Counted from the stretch's first letter, positions 54,526 to 62,699 are shown. The stretch is DNA of 64,000 nt from Streptomyces sp. NBC_01476 (GCF_036227265.1 NZ_CP109446.1:5958001-6022000); one strand, 5' to 3'. Numbers and translations: made by a program. The notes: generated from the sequence alone by a model not told the origin.

Positions 54526-55251
54526 ATGGCGATGGCGATCCGCGCGGTCCTGTGGGACATCGACGACACCATTTTCGACTACGCGACGGCCGACCGGACC
54601 GGTATGCGGCTCCATCTCGGCCAGGAGGGCCTGCCCGACGGCTGTACGACCGTCGAGCAGGCCCTCCTGCGCTGGGCGGAACTGACCGAGGTGCACTGGG
54701 CGCGGTTCGCCGCGGGGGAGTGCGACTTCCAGAGCCAGCGCCGCGGCCGGGTGCGGGACTTCACCGGACTGCCGCTGACCGACGACGAGGTCGACGCCTA
54801 CTTCGAGCGGCACCTGACGCACTACGAGTCCGCCTGGGCGCTCTTCCCCGACACCGTGCCCGCACTGGACCTGCTGGCCGCCGACTACCGGCACGCGGTG
54901 CTGTCCAACTCCGTCGCGGCCGTCCAGGAGCGCAAGTTGCGCACGCTCGGCGTACGCGACCGGTTCGAGGCGCTGGTGTGCGCGGCGGACCTGGGCCTGG
55001 CCAAACCGGCCGCGGACGCCTTCCACGCGGCCTGCCGGGCACTCGCCCTGGAGCCGCACGAGGTCGCCTACGTGGGCAACGAACCGGACATCGACGCCCG
55101 CGGCGCGACCGAGGCGGGACTGCTCGGCATCTGGCTGGACCGGCACGGGCGCGGCGGCCGTCCTGACCTGACAAGGATCACCGGGCTCGCCGAACTGCCT
55201 CACGTGCTCTGCGGCGATACTCGTTTTGGAGCGGTGTCCCGCATCGGGTAA
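54526..55251 (+). CDS. HAD-superfamily hydrolase
   Basis: This 241-residue phosphatase-like protein has the nucleophile motif WDIDDTIFD (Asp13 region), the second motif VLSNS, the Lys in LGLAKPAADAF and the acidic motif VGNEPDIDARGA. The substrate is unknown. The stop codon TAA is part of the -10 box of the tRNA promoter. Confidence 0.92.
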   Translation: MAMAIRAVLWDIDDTIFDYATADRTGMRLHLGQEGLPDGCTTVEQALLRWAELTEVHWARFAAGECDFQSQRRGRVRDFTGLPLTDDEVDAYFERHLTHYESAWALFPDTVPALDLLAADYRHAVLSNSVAAVQERKLRTLGVRDRFEALVCAADLGLAKPAADAFHAACRALALEPHEVAYVGNEPDIDARGATEAGLLGIWLDRHGRGGRPDLTRITGLAELPHVLCGDTRFGAVSRIG

Positions 55252-55254
55252 TGT
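55226..55254 (+). promoter_or_regulatory. Promoter of the tRNA cluster
   Basis: TTGGAG (55226-55231) and TAATGT (55249-55254) are separated by 17 bases, a good housekeeping sigma promoter. The -10 overlaps the stop codon of the HAD gene. Transcription would start near 55261, about 76 bases before tRNA-Gln. Confidence 0.75.
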
Positions 55255-55336
55255 TCTTCCTGCGCCGCCGGAGAGGGCTGAGAAGCCCGGACCGAGAGGC
55301 GTAAGCCGAACAAGACCCCAAGGGGTTGCGTTTTGG

Positions 55337-55408
55337 TGGGGTATGGTGTAATTGGCAACACGGCTGATTCTGGTTCAGTTGTTCTAGGTTCGAGTCCTGG
55401 TACCCCAG
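55337..55408 (+). tRNA. tRNA-Gln (anticodon CTG)
   Basis: The 72-base gene has a perfect 7-bp acceptor stem TGGGGTA/TACCCCA, the D-loop region TGGTGTAATTGGCAACA, the anticodon loop TTCTGGT with CTG at 55370-55372 and the T-loop GTTCGAGTC. The discriminator is G. CCA is not encoded. It is the first of three tRNAs. Confidence 0.97.
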
Positions 55409-55437
55409 CGCATCCAGCTCAGTTCAGCGAAGTGCGA

Positions 55438-55510
55438 GCCCCCGTTGTGTAGTGGCCTAGCACGCTGCCCTCTCAAGGCAGTAGCGCCGGTTCGAATCCG
55501 GTCGGGGGTA
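55438..55510 (+). tRNA. tRNA-Glu (anticodon CTC), copy 1
   Basis: The 73-base gene has acceptor stem GCCCCCG/CGGGGGT with a G-T first pair, the anticodon stem-loop CTGCC-CTCTCAA-GGCAG with anticodon CTC and the T-loop GTTCGAATC. CCA is not encoded. Confidence 0.97.
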
Positions 55511-55573
55511 CAGATCCTTTCTTTCCCTCCCCTTCGGGTCGCACCCGGCCGGGATGACGCGAGGATCGCCAGG

Positions 55574-55646
55574 GCCCCCGTTGTGTAGTGGCCTAGCACG
55601 CTGCCCTCTCAAGGCAGTAGCGCCGGTTCGAATCCGGTCGGGGGTA
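55574..55646 (+). tRNA. tRNA-Glu (anticodon CTC), copy 2
   Basis: This copy is identical in sequence to the first, 63 bases downstream. A terminator hairpin follows directly. Confidence 0.97.
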
Positions 55647-55655
55647 CGTACATCA

Positions 55656-55683
55656 GAAGCCCGTCGCGACAGCGGCGGGCTTC
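55656..55683 (+). terminator. Terminator of the tRNA cluster
   Basis: GAAGCCCGTCGC/GCGGCGGGCTTC (55656-55667 with 55672-55683, one G-T pair) forms a 12-bp stem with loop GACA, nine bases after the last tRNA. Confidence 0.85.
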
Positions 55684-55757
55684 CGGCGTTCCCGGGCGCC
55701 CGCTCCACCCCGAAGCGGCGGGGCCGCGCCGGCCCGGGGAGGAGCCGGGAGGAGGCG

Positions 55758-56474
55758 TCAGCCGCTGCGGCGCAGCGCTTCGCTGAGCCGGCCGGCCGCG
55801 TCCACGACCGCCTGCGCGTGCATCCGGCCCGGGTGGCGGGTCAGCCGCTCGATCGGGCCGGAGACCGACACCGCGGCGACCACCCGGTTCGAGGGGCCGC
55901 GGACCGGCGCGGAGACCGAGGCGACGCCCGGCTCCCGCTCGCCGATGGACTGCGACCAGCCGCGGCGCCGCACCCCGGACAGCGCGGTCGCGGTGAAGCG
56001 GGCCCCCTGCAGACCGCGGTGCAGCCGCTCCGGCTCCTCCCAGGCCATCAGCACCTGCGCGGCCGAGCCGGCCTTCATCGGCAGCGTGGAGCCGACCGGC
56101 ACGGTGTCCCGCAGTCCGGACAGCCGTTCCGCCGCGGCCACGCAGATCCGCATGTCGCCCTGGCGGCGGTAGAGCTGGGCGCTCTCGCCGGTGACGTCCC
56201 GCAGGTGCGTGAGGACGGGCCCGGCGGTGGCGAGCAGCCGGTCCTCACCCGCGGCGGCGGCGAGTTCGGACAGCCGCGGGCCCAGGATGAAGCGGCCCTG
56301 CATGTCGCGGGCCACCATCCGGTGGTGTTCCAGCGCGACCGCCAGCCGGTGCGCGGTGGGGCGGGCCAGGCCCGTGGCGCCCACGAGACCGGCCAGGGTG
56401 GCCGGACCGGACTCCAGCGCGCTGAGCACCAGAGCCGCCTTGTCGAGAACGCCGACGCCGCTAGAGTTGTCCAT
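55758..56474 (-). CDS. ndgR: IclR-family regulator of leucine and nitrogen metabolism
   Basis: This 238-residue IclR regulator has an N-terminal helix-turn-helix (GPATLAGLVGATGLARPTAHRLAVALEHHRMV) and a C-terminal ligand domain (VPVGSTLPMKAGSAAQVLMAWEEPERL, GVASVSAPVRGPSNRVVAAVSVSGP). The length and position divergent to leuCD match NdgR/AreB of Streptomyces, which controls leucine, methionine and other amino-acid genes. The ATG at 56474 follows a -10-like box by six bases, so it is likely leaderless and autoregulated through the inverted repeat in its promoter. Confidence 0.93.
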   Translation of the reverse strand: MDNSSGVGVLDKAALVLSALESGPATLAGLVGATGLARPTAHRLAVALEHHRMVARDMQGRFILGPRLSELAAAAGEDRLLATAGPVLTHLRDVTGESAQLYRRQGDMRICVAAAERLSGLRDTVPVGSTLPMKAGSAAQVLMAWEEPERLHRGLQGARFTATALSGVRRRGWSQSIGEREPGVASVSAPVRGPSNRVVAAVSVSGPIERLTRHPGRMHAQAVVDAAGRLSEALRRSG

Positions 56475-56480
56475 GCAACG

Positions 56481-56509
56481 ATATTCGCGTCTCACACTAT
56501 GAAACGCAA
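56481..56509 (-). promoter_or_regulatory. ndgR promoter with embedded operator
   Basis: On the minus strand TTGCGT (56504-56509) and GAATAT (56481-56486) are 17 bases apart and six bases from the ndgR ATG. The inverted repeat CGTCTCA-CACTA-TGAAACG (56488-56506, one mismatch) fills the spacer. A repressor bound there would block this promoter. It also lies upstream of leuC. Confidence 0.55.
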
Positions 56510-56516
56510 GTTCATT

Positions 56517-56528
56517 TTTCCCGGGAAA
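56517..56528. promoter_or_regulatory. 12-base palindrome TTTCCCGGGAAA
   Basis: This perfect palindrome lies between the ndgR operator and leuC. Its role is unknown; it may be a second regulator site for leuCD. Confidence 0.35.
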
Positions 56529-56618
56529 GCGTCAGGCTGGGCGTACAGCGCAGTACACACCAGCGGCACACACACCGAGTTGGTCCGGACGAGGATGTAC
56601 CGGGCCGGAGGGACAGCG

Positions 56619-58043
56619 ATGGGTAGGACACTCGCGGAAAAAGTCTGGGACGACCACGTCGTCCGCCGCGCCGAGGGCGAGCCTGATCTGCTTTTCATCG
56701 ATCTTCACCTGATCCACGAGGTGACCAGCCCCCAGGCGTTCGACGGGCTGCGGATGAACGGCCGGCAGGTGCGCCGTACCGACCTCACCATCGCCACCGA
56801 GGATCACAACACCCCGACCCTCGACATCGACAAGCCGATCGCCGACCCGGTCTCGCGCACCCAGCTGGAGACGCTGCGCAAGAACTGCGCCGAGTTCGGG
56901 GTACGGCTGCACCCGCTCGGTGACATCGAGCAGGGTGTGGTGCACGTGGTCGGCCCGCAGCTGGGTCTGACCCAGCCCGGCACCACCGTGGTCTGCGGCG
57001 ACTCGCACACCTCGACCCACGGCGCCTTCGGCGCGCTGGCGTTCGGCATCGGCACCTCGCAGGTCGAGCACGTGCTGGCCACCCAGACGCTGCCGCTGGC
57101 CCCGTTCAGGACGATGGCGGTCACCGTCGACGGCGAACTGCCCGACGGCGTCACCGCGAAGGACCTGATCCTCGCGGTGATCACCCAGATCGGCACCGGC
57201 GGCGGCCAGGGGTACGTCATCGAGTACCGCGGTTCGGCCATCGAGAAGCTGTCGATGGAAGCCCGGATGACCATCTGCAACATGTCGATCGAGGCGGGCG
57301 CGCGGGCCGGCATGATCGCCCCCGACCAGACCACGTTCGACTACCTGGAAGGGCGCGTGCACGCCCCGAAGGGCGCGGACTGGGACGCGGCCCTCACCTA
57401 CTGGAAGACGCTCAAGACGGACCCGGACGCGGTCTTCGACCACGAGGTGCGGATCGACGCGAGCACCCTCACCCCCTTCGTCACCTGGGGCACCAACCCC
57501 GGCCAGGGCGCGCCGCTGAGCGCGGCCGTGCCGGACCCGGCGTCCTTCGCCGACCCGAGCGACCGCTTCGCCGCCGAGAAGGCGCTGGAGTACATGGGCC
57601 TGGCCGCCGGCCAGCCGCTGCGCGAGGTCACGGTGGACACCGTCTTCGTCGGTTCCTGCACCAACGGCCGGATCGAGGACCTGCGGGCCGCCGCGTCCGT
57701 CGTCCAGGGCCGCCAGGTCGCCGACGGCGTACGGATGCTGGTCGTCCCCGGTTCCGTCCGGGTCGCGCTGCAGGCCGTCGAGGAGGGCCTGGACAAGGTG
57801 TTCACCGCGGCCGGCGCCGAATGGCGGCACGCGGGTTGCTCGATGTGTCTGGGTATGAACCCCGACCAACTGGCCCCGGGCGAGCGTTCCGCGTCCACCT
57901 CCAACCGCAACTTCGAAGGACGGCAGGGCAAGGGCGGCCGTACGCACCTGGTCTCCCCGCAGGTGGCCGCCGCCACCGCGGTGCTCGGCCACCTCGCCTC
58001 GCCCGCGGACCTGTCCGACGCCCCTGCCCTCGCGGAGGTCTGA
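56619..58043 (+). CDS. leuC: 3-isopropylmalate dehydratase large subunit
   Basis: LeuC with LeuD isomerises 2-isopropylmalate to 3-isopropylmalate in leucine synthesis. The 474-residue aconitase-like subunit carries one [4Fe-4S] cluster on Cys347 (VGSCTNGR), Cys407 and Cys410 (GCSMCLGMN). GDSHTSTHGAFGALAFGIGTSQVEHVLATQ and SNRNFEGRQGKGGRTHL are hallmark segments. The ATG has GGAGGGA upstream. It is divergent from ndgR and followed by leuD. Confidence 0.98.
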   Translation: MGRTLAEKVWDDHVVRRAEGEPDLLFIDLHLIHEVTSPQAFDGLRMNGRQVRRTDLTIATEDHNTPTLDIDKPIADPVSRTQLETLRKNCAEFGVRLHPLGDIEQGVVHVVGPQLGLTQPGTTVVCGDSHTSTHGAFGALAFGIGTSQVEHVLATQTLPLAPFRTMAVTVDGELPDGVTAKDLILAVITQIGTGGGQGYVIEYRGSAIEKLSMEARMTICNMSIEAGARAGMIAPDQTTFDYLEGRVHAPKGADWDAALTYWKTLKTDPDAVFDHEVRIDASTLTPFVTWGTNPGQGAPLSAAVPDPASFADPSDRFAAEKALEYMGLAAGQPLREVTVDTVFVGSCTNGRIEDLRAAASVVQGRQVADGVRMLVVPGSVRVALQAVEEGLDKVFTAAGAEWRHAGCSMCLGMNPDQLAPGERSASTSNRNFEGRQGKGGRTHLVSPQVAAATAVLGHLASPADLSDAPALAEV

Positions 58044-58050
58044 GCACACC

Positions 58051-58647
58051 ATGGAAGCCTTCACCACCCACACCGGCCGGGCCGTACCGCTGCGCCGCAG
58101 CAATGTCGACACCGACCAGATCATCCCCGCGCACTGGCTGAAGAAGGTCACCCGCAACGGGTTCGAGGACGGGCTCTTCGAAGCCTGGCGCAAGGACGAG
58201 AACTTCATCCTCAACGCGCCCGAGCGCAGCGGCGCCACCGTGCTGGTGGCCGGCCCCGACTTCGGCACCGGCTCCTCGCGCGAACACGCGGTCTGGGCGC
58301 TGCAGAACTACGGCTTCAAGACCGTGATCTCGCCCCGCTTCGCCGACATCTTCCGCGGTAACTCGCTGAAGAACGGCCTGCTCACGGTGGTGCTCCCGCA
58401 GGAGACCGTCGAACAGCTGTGGAAGCTCACCGAAGCCGACCCGACCGCGGAGATCACCGTCGACCTGGTCAGCCGCGAGGTGCGCGCCGACGGCGTCACC
58501 GCACCGTTCGAACTCGACGACAACGCCCGGTGGCGGCTGCTCGAAGGGCTCGACGACATCAGCCTGACGCTGGCCAACGAGGCCGACATCGCCACCTTCG
58601 AGGCGAGCCGGCCGTCGTTCAAGCCGAGCACGGTCGTCTCCGCCTGA
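58051..58647 (+). CDS. leuD: 3-isopropylmalate dehydratase small subunit
   Basis: LeuD is the 198-residue swivelling-domain partner of LeuC. Motifs are RSNVDTDQIIPAHWLK, GPDFGTGSSREHAVWAL and SPRFADIFRGNSLKNGLLTV. It starts seven bases after the leuC stop and is in the same operon. Confidence 0.98.
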   Translation: MEAFTTHTGRAVPLRRSNVDTDQIIPAHWLKKVTRNGFEDGLFEAWRKDENFILNAPERSGATVLVAGPDFGTGSSREHAVWALQNYGFKTVISPRFADIFRGNSLKNGLLTVVLPQETVEQLWKLTEADPTAEITVDLVSREVRADGVTAPFELDDNARWRLLEGLDDISLTLANEADIATFEASRPSFKPSTVVSA

Positions 58648-58700
58648 TCTTCCCGGCCTGACCCCGGCCTGACCTTCCCGGCCCGACCTCCCGAACGACC

Positions 58701-58734
58701 GAAGCGCCCCTCGCCCGTCCGCGAGGGGCGCTTC
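58701..58734 (+). terminator. Terminator of leuCD
   Basis: A perfect 14-bp stem (58701-58714 with 58721-58734) with loop CCGTCC lies 54 bases after the leuD stop. Confidence 0.85.
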
Positions 58735-58836
58735 CGCGTGTCCCGGGACGCCGTTCGGCAGCCCGCCATGGGTCCGGTGAAACAGCCCCGGAACACCCGG
58801 TTGGCCCTGTCGCTCCCGACAACTCGCCGCAGATGG

Positions 58837-58848
58837 CACAATCGACGC
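58837..58848 (+). promoter_or_regulatory. -10-like box of the 74-residue gene
   Basis: CACAAT at 58837-58842 is followed by six bases and then the ATG at 58849. It departs from TANNNT at the first base only. Confidence 0.35.
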
Positions 58849-59073
58849 ATGGAACGCGACAGCCAACTCGAGCTCTACGGGGTTCTGGCGGCGCGTTTGA
58901 AGCAGGCGCACACCCGCGTCGCGAATCCCGAAGTCCCTGCTGGGACAAGGCGGGAGTTGAGTCGTCGGCTGCTCGCGGTGACCGCGGTGGCCAAGCATGA
59001 TCTCGACGACGCGGCACGGCGTCTGGACGTGTTAACGGCTGAGTTGGACGACCTCGGAATCCCCGATCGCTGA
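58849..59073 (+). CDS. Conserved small helical protein, 74 residues
   Basis: This protein begins MERDSQLELYGVLAARLKQAHTRV and is predicted to be nearly all helix, with LSRRLLAVTAVAKHDLDDAARRLDVLTAELDDLG forming a likely helical pair. A protein of this kind stands between leuD and hupS in other Streptomyces genomes, as I recall. No function is known. The ATG at 58849 is preferred to the longer frame because a -10 box precedes it. Confidence 0.75.
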   Translation: MERDSQLELYGVLAARLKQAHTRVANPEVPAGTRRELSRRLLAVTAVAKHDLDDAARRLDVLTAELDDLGIPDR

Positions 59074-59127
59074 TCACCGGAAGTACCGAGTTCGTTGCGG
59101 CACAAGGGTGATTCGCCCGTTTCGTAT

Positions 59128-59156
59128 TTGATTTGCGGTATATATCCGCCTAGCGT
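59128..59156 (+). promoter_or_regulatory. hupS: hupS promoter
   Basis: TTGATT (59128-59133) and TAGCGT (59151-59156) are 17 bases apart in an unusually AT-rich stretch. Transcription would begin near 59163, giving a leader of about 45 bases before the GTG at 59208. Confidence 0.65.
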
Positions 59157-59207
59157 GCGAAATCAGCCCGTACTCATTCGCCGGGCAAGTTTCCGATAGG
59201 GGAAGAC

Positions 59208-59816
59208 GTGAACAAGGCGCAGCTCGTAGAAGCGATTGCCGACAAGGTGGGTGGCCGGCAGGCCGCCGCGGAAGCGGTTGACGCGGTTCTCGACGCGATC
59301 GTCCGCTCGGTGGTGGGCGGCGATCGGGTCTCCGTCACCGGCTTCGGGTCGTTCGAGAAGGTCGACCGTCCGGCCCGCTACGCCCGTAACCCCCAGACCG
59401 GGGAGCGGGTCCGGGTGAAGAAGACCTCTGTGCCGCGGTTCCGCGCGGGTCAGGGCTTCAAGGACCTGGTCAGCGGGACGAAGAAGCTTCCGCGCGGCGG
59501 CGAGGTGTCGGTCAAGAAGGCCCCCAAGGGCAGCCTGAGCGGCGGCCCGTCCACCACGGCCCGCACCACCACGAAGAAGGCGGCGGCCAAGAAGGCCACC
59601 ACCGCCCGGGCCGCGGCGAAGAAGACCACCGCCAAGAAGACCACCTCGGCGGCGAAGAAGACCACGGCCAAGAAGACGACCGCGAAGAAGACCAGCGCGA
59701 AGAAGACGGCCGCCAAGAAGGCCCCGGCGGCCAAGAAGACCGCCGCCAAGAAGGCCCCGGGCAAGCGAGCCTCGGCCCGCAAGACCACCGCGAAGCGCGC
59801 CGCCGCCGCGAGGTGA
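59208..59816 (+). CDS. hupS: HU nucleoid protein with lysine-rich histone-like tail
   Basis: This 202-residue protein has an HU DNA-binding domain at residues 1-92 (MNKAQLVEAIADKVGG, VTGFGSFEKVDRPARYARNPQTGERV, KTSVPRFRAGQGFKDLV) and a C-terminal tail of KKTTAKK/AAKK-type repeats like histone H1. It is the HupS type that compacts DNA in spores. The GTG at 59208 has GGGGAAG upstream. The tail codes with many AAG codons and is repetitive in DNA as well. Confidence 0.96.
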   Translation: MNKAQLVEAIADKVGGRQAAAEAVDAVLDAIVRSVVGGDRVSVTGFGSFEKVDRPARYARNPQTGERVRVKKTSVPRFRAGQGFKDLVSGTKKLPRGGEVSVKKAPKGSLSGGPSTTARTTTKKAAAKKATTARAAAKKTTAKKTTSAAKKTTAKKTTAKKTSAKKTAAKKAPAAKKTAAKKAPGKRASARKTTAKRAAAAR

Positions 59817-59913
59817 TAACGGGCCGTACGACCGGCCGCAGCACCGCGACGGGCTGGGTCTCCCGCACAGGGAGCCCGGCCCGCGCCACGTTCCCCGGGC
59901 GGACCCGGGGCCG

Positions 59914-60141
59914 TTACTCCCCGGCGGCGCCCGGGTCGGCGAACGTCTGCAGCGTCACGAAGACCACCCGGCGCTCCCCGCCCGCGCCCTCGGTACGGAT
60001 CCGCACCCGCTGCCCGGCCCGCAGCAGCCGCAGCCGCCCCGCGTCAAACGCGGCGGCGTCGAACTCCAGCGGCGTCCCGTCGTCCAGCAGCACACTGCCG
60101 GCGCGGGTCTCGGGATCGAAGGTGAACGCGGTTGCCTGCAT
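59914..60141 (-). CDS. Cold-shock-like small protein, possible internal start within cofC frame
   Basis: The last 75 residues of the cofC frame look like an independent small beta-barrel: MQATAFTFDPETRAGSVLLDDGTPLEFD, then RLLRAGQRVRI and FVTLQTF. Its ATG (60141, minus) has the -10 box TAGGCT (plus-strand 60149-60154) seven bases upstream, so it can be made alone from a leaderless transcript. It could also be translated as a tail of CofC. Function unknown. Confidence 0.6.
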   Translation of the reverse strand: MQATAFTFDPETRAGSVLLDDGTPLEFDAAAFDAGRLRLLRAGQRVRIRTEGAGGERRVVFVTLQTFADPGAAGE

Positions 60142-60816
60142 GCCGCCCAGCCTAGGGCGGGTCCAGGCGCACGGCGGCGAGAGGGCGGCGAAAGCGGCGA
60201 AAGAAGCCGTCCGCGGGCCCACCCCCAGGGCCAGCGCGATCCGCAGATCCTCGCCGGTGTCCACGTCCCGGCGCACCGAAGGAACTTCGGACAGCGTGAT
60301 CTCCCGGGCTCCCGAGGCGAGGTGGCGGGCGCGGGAGGGGCCGCCGAACGCGGGGGAGAGCATCACTGAGGGCAGTGCGGTGAGCAACGTTGTCCCCACA
60401 CCGGCCGCATCGGCGAGAAAAGCGCGCTCCTGGGCCCGTACGGCCTCCCGGAGCACCAAGGAGAGCTCGGCGGGCCGCAAGGCCGGGAGATCGCCGTTCA
60501 GCGCCGCGACCGCGACCGCGCCCCTGCGCTCCCGGACCCGGCCGGCGCCGTACCGCAGCGCGGCGTTCAGCCCGGCGGCCGGTTCGTCGGGCACCACGAA
60601 CGCCCCGAGCCCGGCCAGTTCCGCCCCCGCCACCTCGTCGTCGGTCACCACCGTGACATCCGCCACCTGCGGGCACGCCAGCGCCGCGGCCACCGTGTCC
60701 AGCGCGAACGCCAGCGCCAGCGCCGGCCGGTCCGCCCCGACAGCCGCGGCCAGCCTGCTCTTGGCCACCGCCAGCGGCTTCAACGGCACCACCAGCGACC
60801 ACGCCACGCCCGTCAC
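59914..60816 (-). CDS. cofC: 2-phospho-L-lactate guanylyltransferase with C-terminal extension
   Basis: The first 212 residues are CofC/FbiD, which activates phospholactate or phosphoenolpyruvate with GTP for coenzyme F420 synthesis. Motifs are WSLVVPLKPLAVAKSRLA, VTVVTDDEVAGAELAGLGAFVVPD, GLNAALRYG and VAALNGDLPALRP, and SRRDVDTGEDLRIAL-type VRRDVDTGEDLRIALALG at the end. No stop follows; the frame runs on into 75 more residues starting MQATAFTFDPETRAGSVLLDDGTPLEFD at residue 226. That part may be a separate gene (see next entry). The GTG at 60816 has GGGGAGG upstream. Confidence 0.88.
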   Translation of the reverse strand: MTGVAWSLVVPLKPLAVAKSRLAAAVGADRPALALAFALDTVAAALACPQVADVTVVTDDEVAGAELAGLGAFVVPDEPAAGLNAALRYGAGRVRERRGAVAVAALNGDLPALRPAELSLVLREAVRAQERAFLADAAGVGTTLLTALPSVMLSPAFGGPSRARHLASGAREITLSEVPSVRRDVDTGEDLRIALALGVGPRTASFAAFAALSPPCAWTRPRLGGMQATAFTFDPETRAGSVLLDDGTPLEFDAAAFDAGRLRLLRAGQRVRIRTEGAGGERRVVFVTLQTFADPGAAGE

Positions 60817-60960
60817 ATCCACCTCCCCATTGTGGACGGGCGCGCCCCTGATCAGCCGCTCGGGGTTCACCGGTGCCCCTGAGCGCCGAACACCGGGGGG
60901 CGTACCCTCCTCCCTAGCCGCGACGCCTGCGCGGCGCCCAGCGAACGAAGAGGAGTCCGG

Positions 60961-61689
60961 GTGTCCCGCCGCAGAATCGGTTTCTGGTACCGCCTGGCGG
61001 CCGTCATCGCGAAGCCGCCGCTCATTGTGCTGTTCAAGCGGGATTGGCGCGGAATGGAGAACATTCCGGCCGAGGGCGGATTCCTCACGGCGGTGAACCA
61101 CAACTCCTACCTCGACCCGCTGCTGTATGCGCATTTCCAGTACAACACCGGGCGCGTCCCACGCTTCCTCGCCAAGGCCGCCCTCTTCAAGCCGTTCTTC
61201 GTCGGCGCCGTGATGCGCGGCACCGGCCAGATCCCGGTGGTCCGGGCCACCACCGACGCGGCCGCCGCCTACCGGGCCGCCGTCGAGGCGGTCAACAAGG
61301 GCGAATGCGTGGCCTTCTACCCCGAGGGCACCCTCACCCGGGACCCCGACCAGTGGCCGATGGCGGGCAAGACCGGTATCGCCCGCGTCGCGCTGCTCAC
61401 CAAGGCCCCCGTCATCCCGGTCGCCCAGTGGGGCGGCAACGAATTCCTGCCGCCGTACGCGAAGAAGCCCAGCTGGCTGCCGCGCAAGACCCACCGCGTG
61501 CTGGTCGGCCCGCCCGTCGACCTCACCGACTGGTACGGCAAGGAGCCCACCGCCGAGGTGCTGCGCGAGGTCACCGCGCACATCATGGGTGACGTGAAGC
61601 AACTCCTCGCCGAGGTCCGCGGAGTGCCCGCGCCCCCCGGCCTCTACGACCCGCGCACGGCGGCCAGGAAGGAACGGGAGAGCGAATGA
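60961..61689 (+). CDS. plsC: 1-acyl-sn-glycerol-3-phosphate acyltransferase
   Basis: This 242-residue membrane-associated acyltransferase transfers an acyl chain to lysophosphatidic acid. The catalytic NHNSYLD (NHx4D) is near residue 45, and FYPEGTLTRD is the second conserved block. The GTG start has GAGGAG upstream. Its stop overlaps the start of gpsA as ATGA, so phospholipid precursor genes are coupled. Confidence 0.93.
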   Translation: MSRRRIGFWYRLAAVIAKPPLIVLFKRDWRGMENIPAEGGFLTAVNHNSYLDPLLYAHFQYNTGRVPRFLAKAALFKPFFVGAVMRGTGQIPVVRATTDAAAAYRAAVEAVNKGECVAFYPEGTLTRDPDQWPMAGKTGIARVALLTKAPVIPVAQWGGNEFLPPYAKKPSWLPRKTHRVLVGPPVDLTDWYGKEPTAEVLREVTAHIMGDVKQLLAEVRGVPAPPGLYDPRTAARKERESE

Positions 61690-62687
61690 CGGCCCGCTGC
61701 GCGGTCTACGGCAGCGGCGCCTGGGGCACCGCGTTCGCCATGGTGCTCGCCGACGCCGGCTGCCAGGTCTCCTTGTGGGGCCGCAGGCCCGAGCTCGTGG
61801 ACGCCGTCAACGCCACCCGCACCAACCCCGAGTGCTACCCCGACCTGGAACTCCCGGCCGCGGTCACCGCCACCGCGGACCCGGCCGAGGCCGCCGCGGA
61901 CGCCGAGTTCGTGATCCTCGCCGTCCCCTCCCAGTCGCTGCGCAGCAGCCTCGCCGCCTGGGCGCCGCTGCTGCACCCCGACGCGGTGCTGGTCAGCCTG
62001 ATGAAAGGCGTCGAACTCGGCACCGCCAAGCGGATGAGCGAGGTCATCGAGGACGTCACCAAGGCCGGCCCCGAGCGGATCGCGGTCCTGTCAGGGCCCA
62101 ACCTCGCCCCGGAGATCGCCGCCCGGCAGCCCGCCGCGGCCGTCGTCGCCTGCCAGGACGAGTCGGTGGCCCGCCGGTTCCAGACCGCCTGCCACACCGC
62201 GTACTTCCGCCCGTACACCAACACCGACGTGGTCGGCTGCGAACTCGGCGGCGCGGTGAAGAACGTGATCGCACTCGCCGTCGGCATCGCCGACGGCATG
62301 GGCATGGGCGACAACACCAAGGCGACGCTGATCACCCGCGGCCTGGCCGAGACCACCCGGCTGGGCCTGGCGATGGGTGCCGACCCGTACACCTTCGCCG
62401 GTCTGGCCGGCATGGGCGACCTGGTGGCCACCTGCTCCTCGCCGCTCTCCCGCAACAACACCTTCGGCCAGAACCTGGGCCGCGGCATGAGTCTCAGCCA
62501 GACCATCGCCGCCACCAGCCAGACCGCCGAAGGCGTCAAGTCCTGCGAATCGGTGGCCGATCTGGCCCGCCGGCACGGGGTGGACATGCCGATCACCGAG
62601 ACCGTCGTCGACGTCGTGCACAACGGGAAATCGCCACTCACCGCCCTCAAAGAGTTGATGTCACGCTCCGCGAAGCCGGAGCGGTAA
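61686..62687 (+). CDS. gpsA: Glycerol-3-phosphate dehydrogenase (NAD(P)+)
   Basis: GpsA reduces dihydroxyacetone phosphate to glycerol-3-phosphate for phospholipids. The 333-residue protein has GSGAWGTAFAMVLADAG for NAD(P), ELGGAVKNVIALAVGIADGMGMGDNTKA with the catalytic Lys, and GLAGMGDLVATCSSPLSRN. It follows plsC with an ATGA overlap. Confidence 0.97.
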   Translation: MTARCAVYGSGAWGTAFAMVLADAGCQVSLWGRRPELVDAVNATRTNPECYPDLELPAAVTATADPAEAAADAEFVILAVPSQSLRSSLAAWAPLLHPDAVLVSLMKGVELGTAKRMSEVIEDVTKAGPERIAVLSGPNLAPEIAARQPAAAVVACQDESVARRFQTACHTAYFRPYTNTDVVGCELGGAVKNVIALAVGIADGMGMGDNTKATLITRGLAETTRLGLAMGADPYTFAGLAGMGDLVATCSSPLSRNNTFGQNLGRGMSLSQTIAATSQTAEGVKSCESVADLARRHGVDMPITETVVDVVHNGKSPLTALKELMSRSAKPER

Positions 62688-62699
62688 GGTCACGGCGAT

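Noticed and set aside
59560..59800. Repeats in the hupS 3' end as a mobile or satellite element
   Set aside because: They encode the Lys/Ala-rich tail in frame and follow codon use; they are protein repeats.
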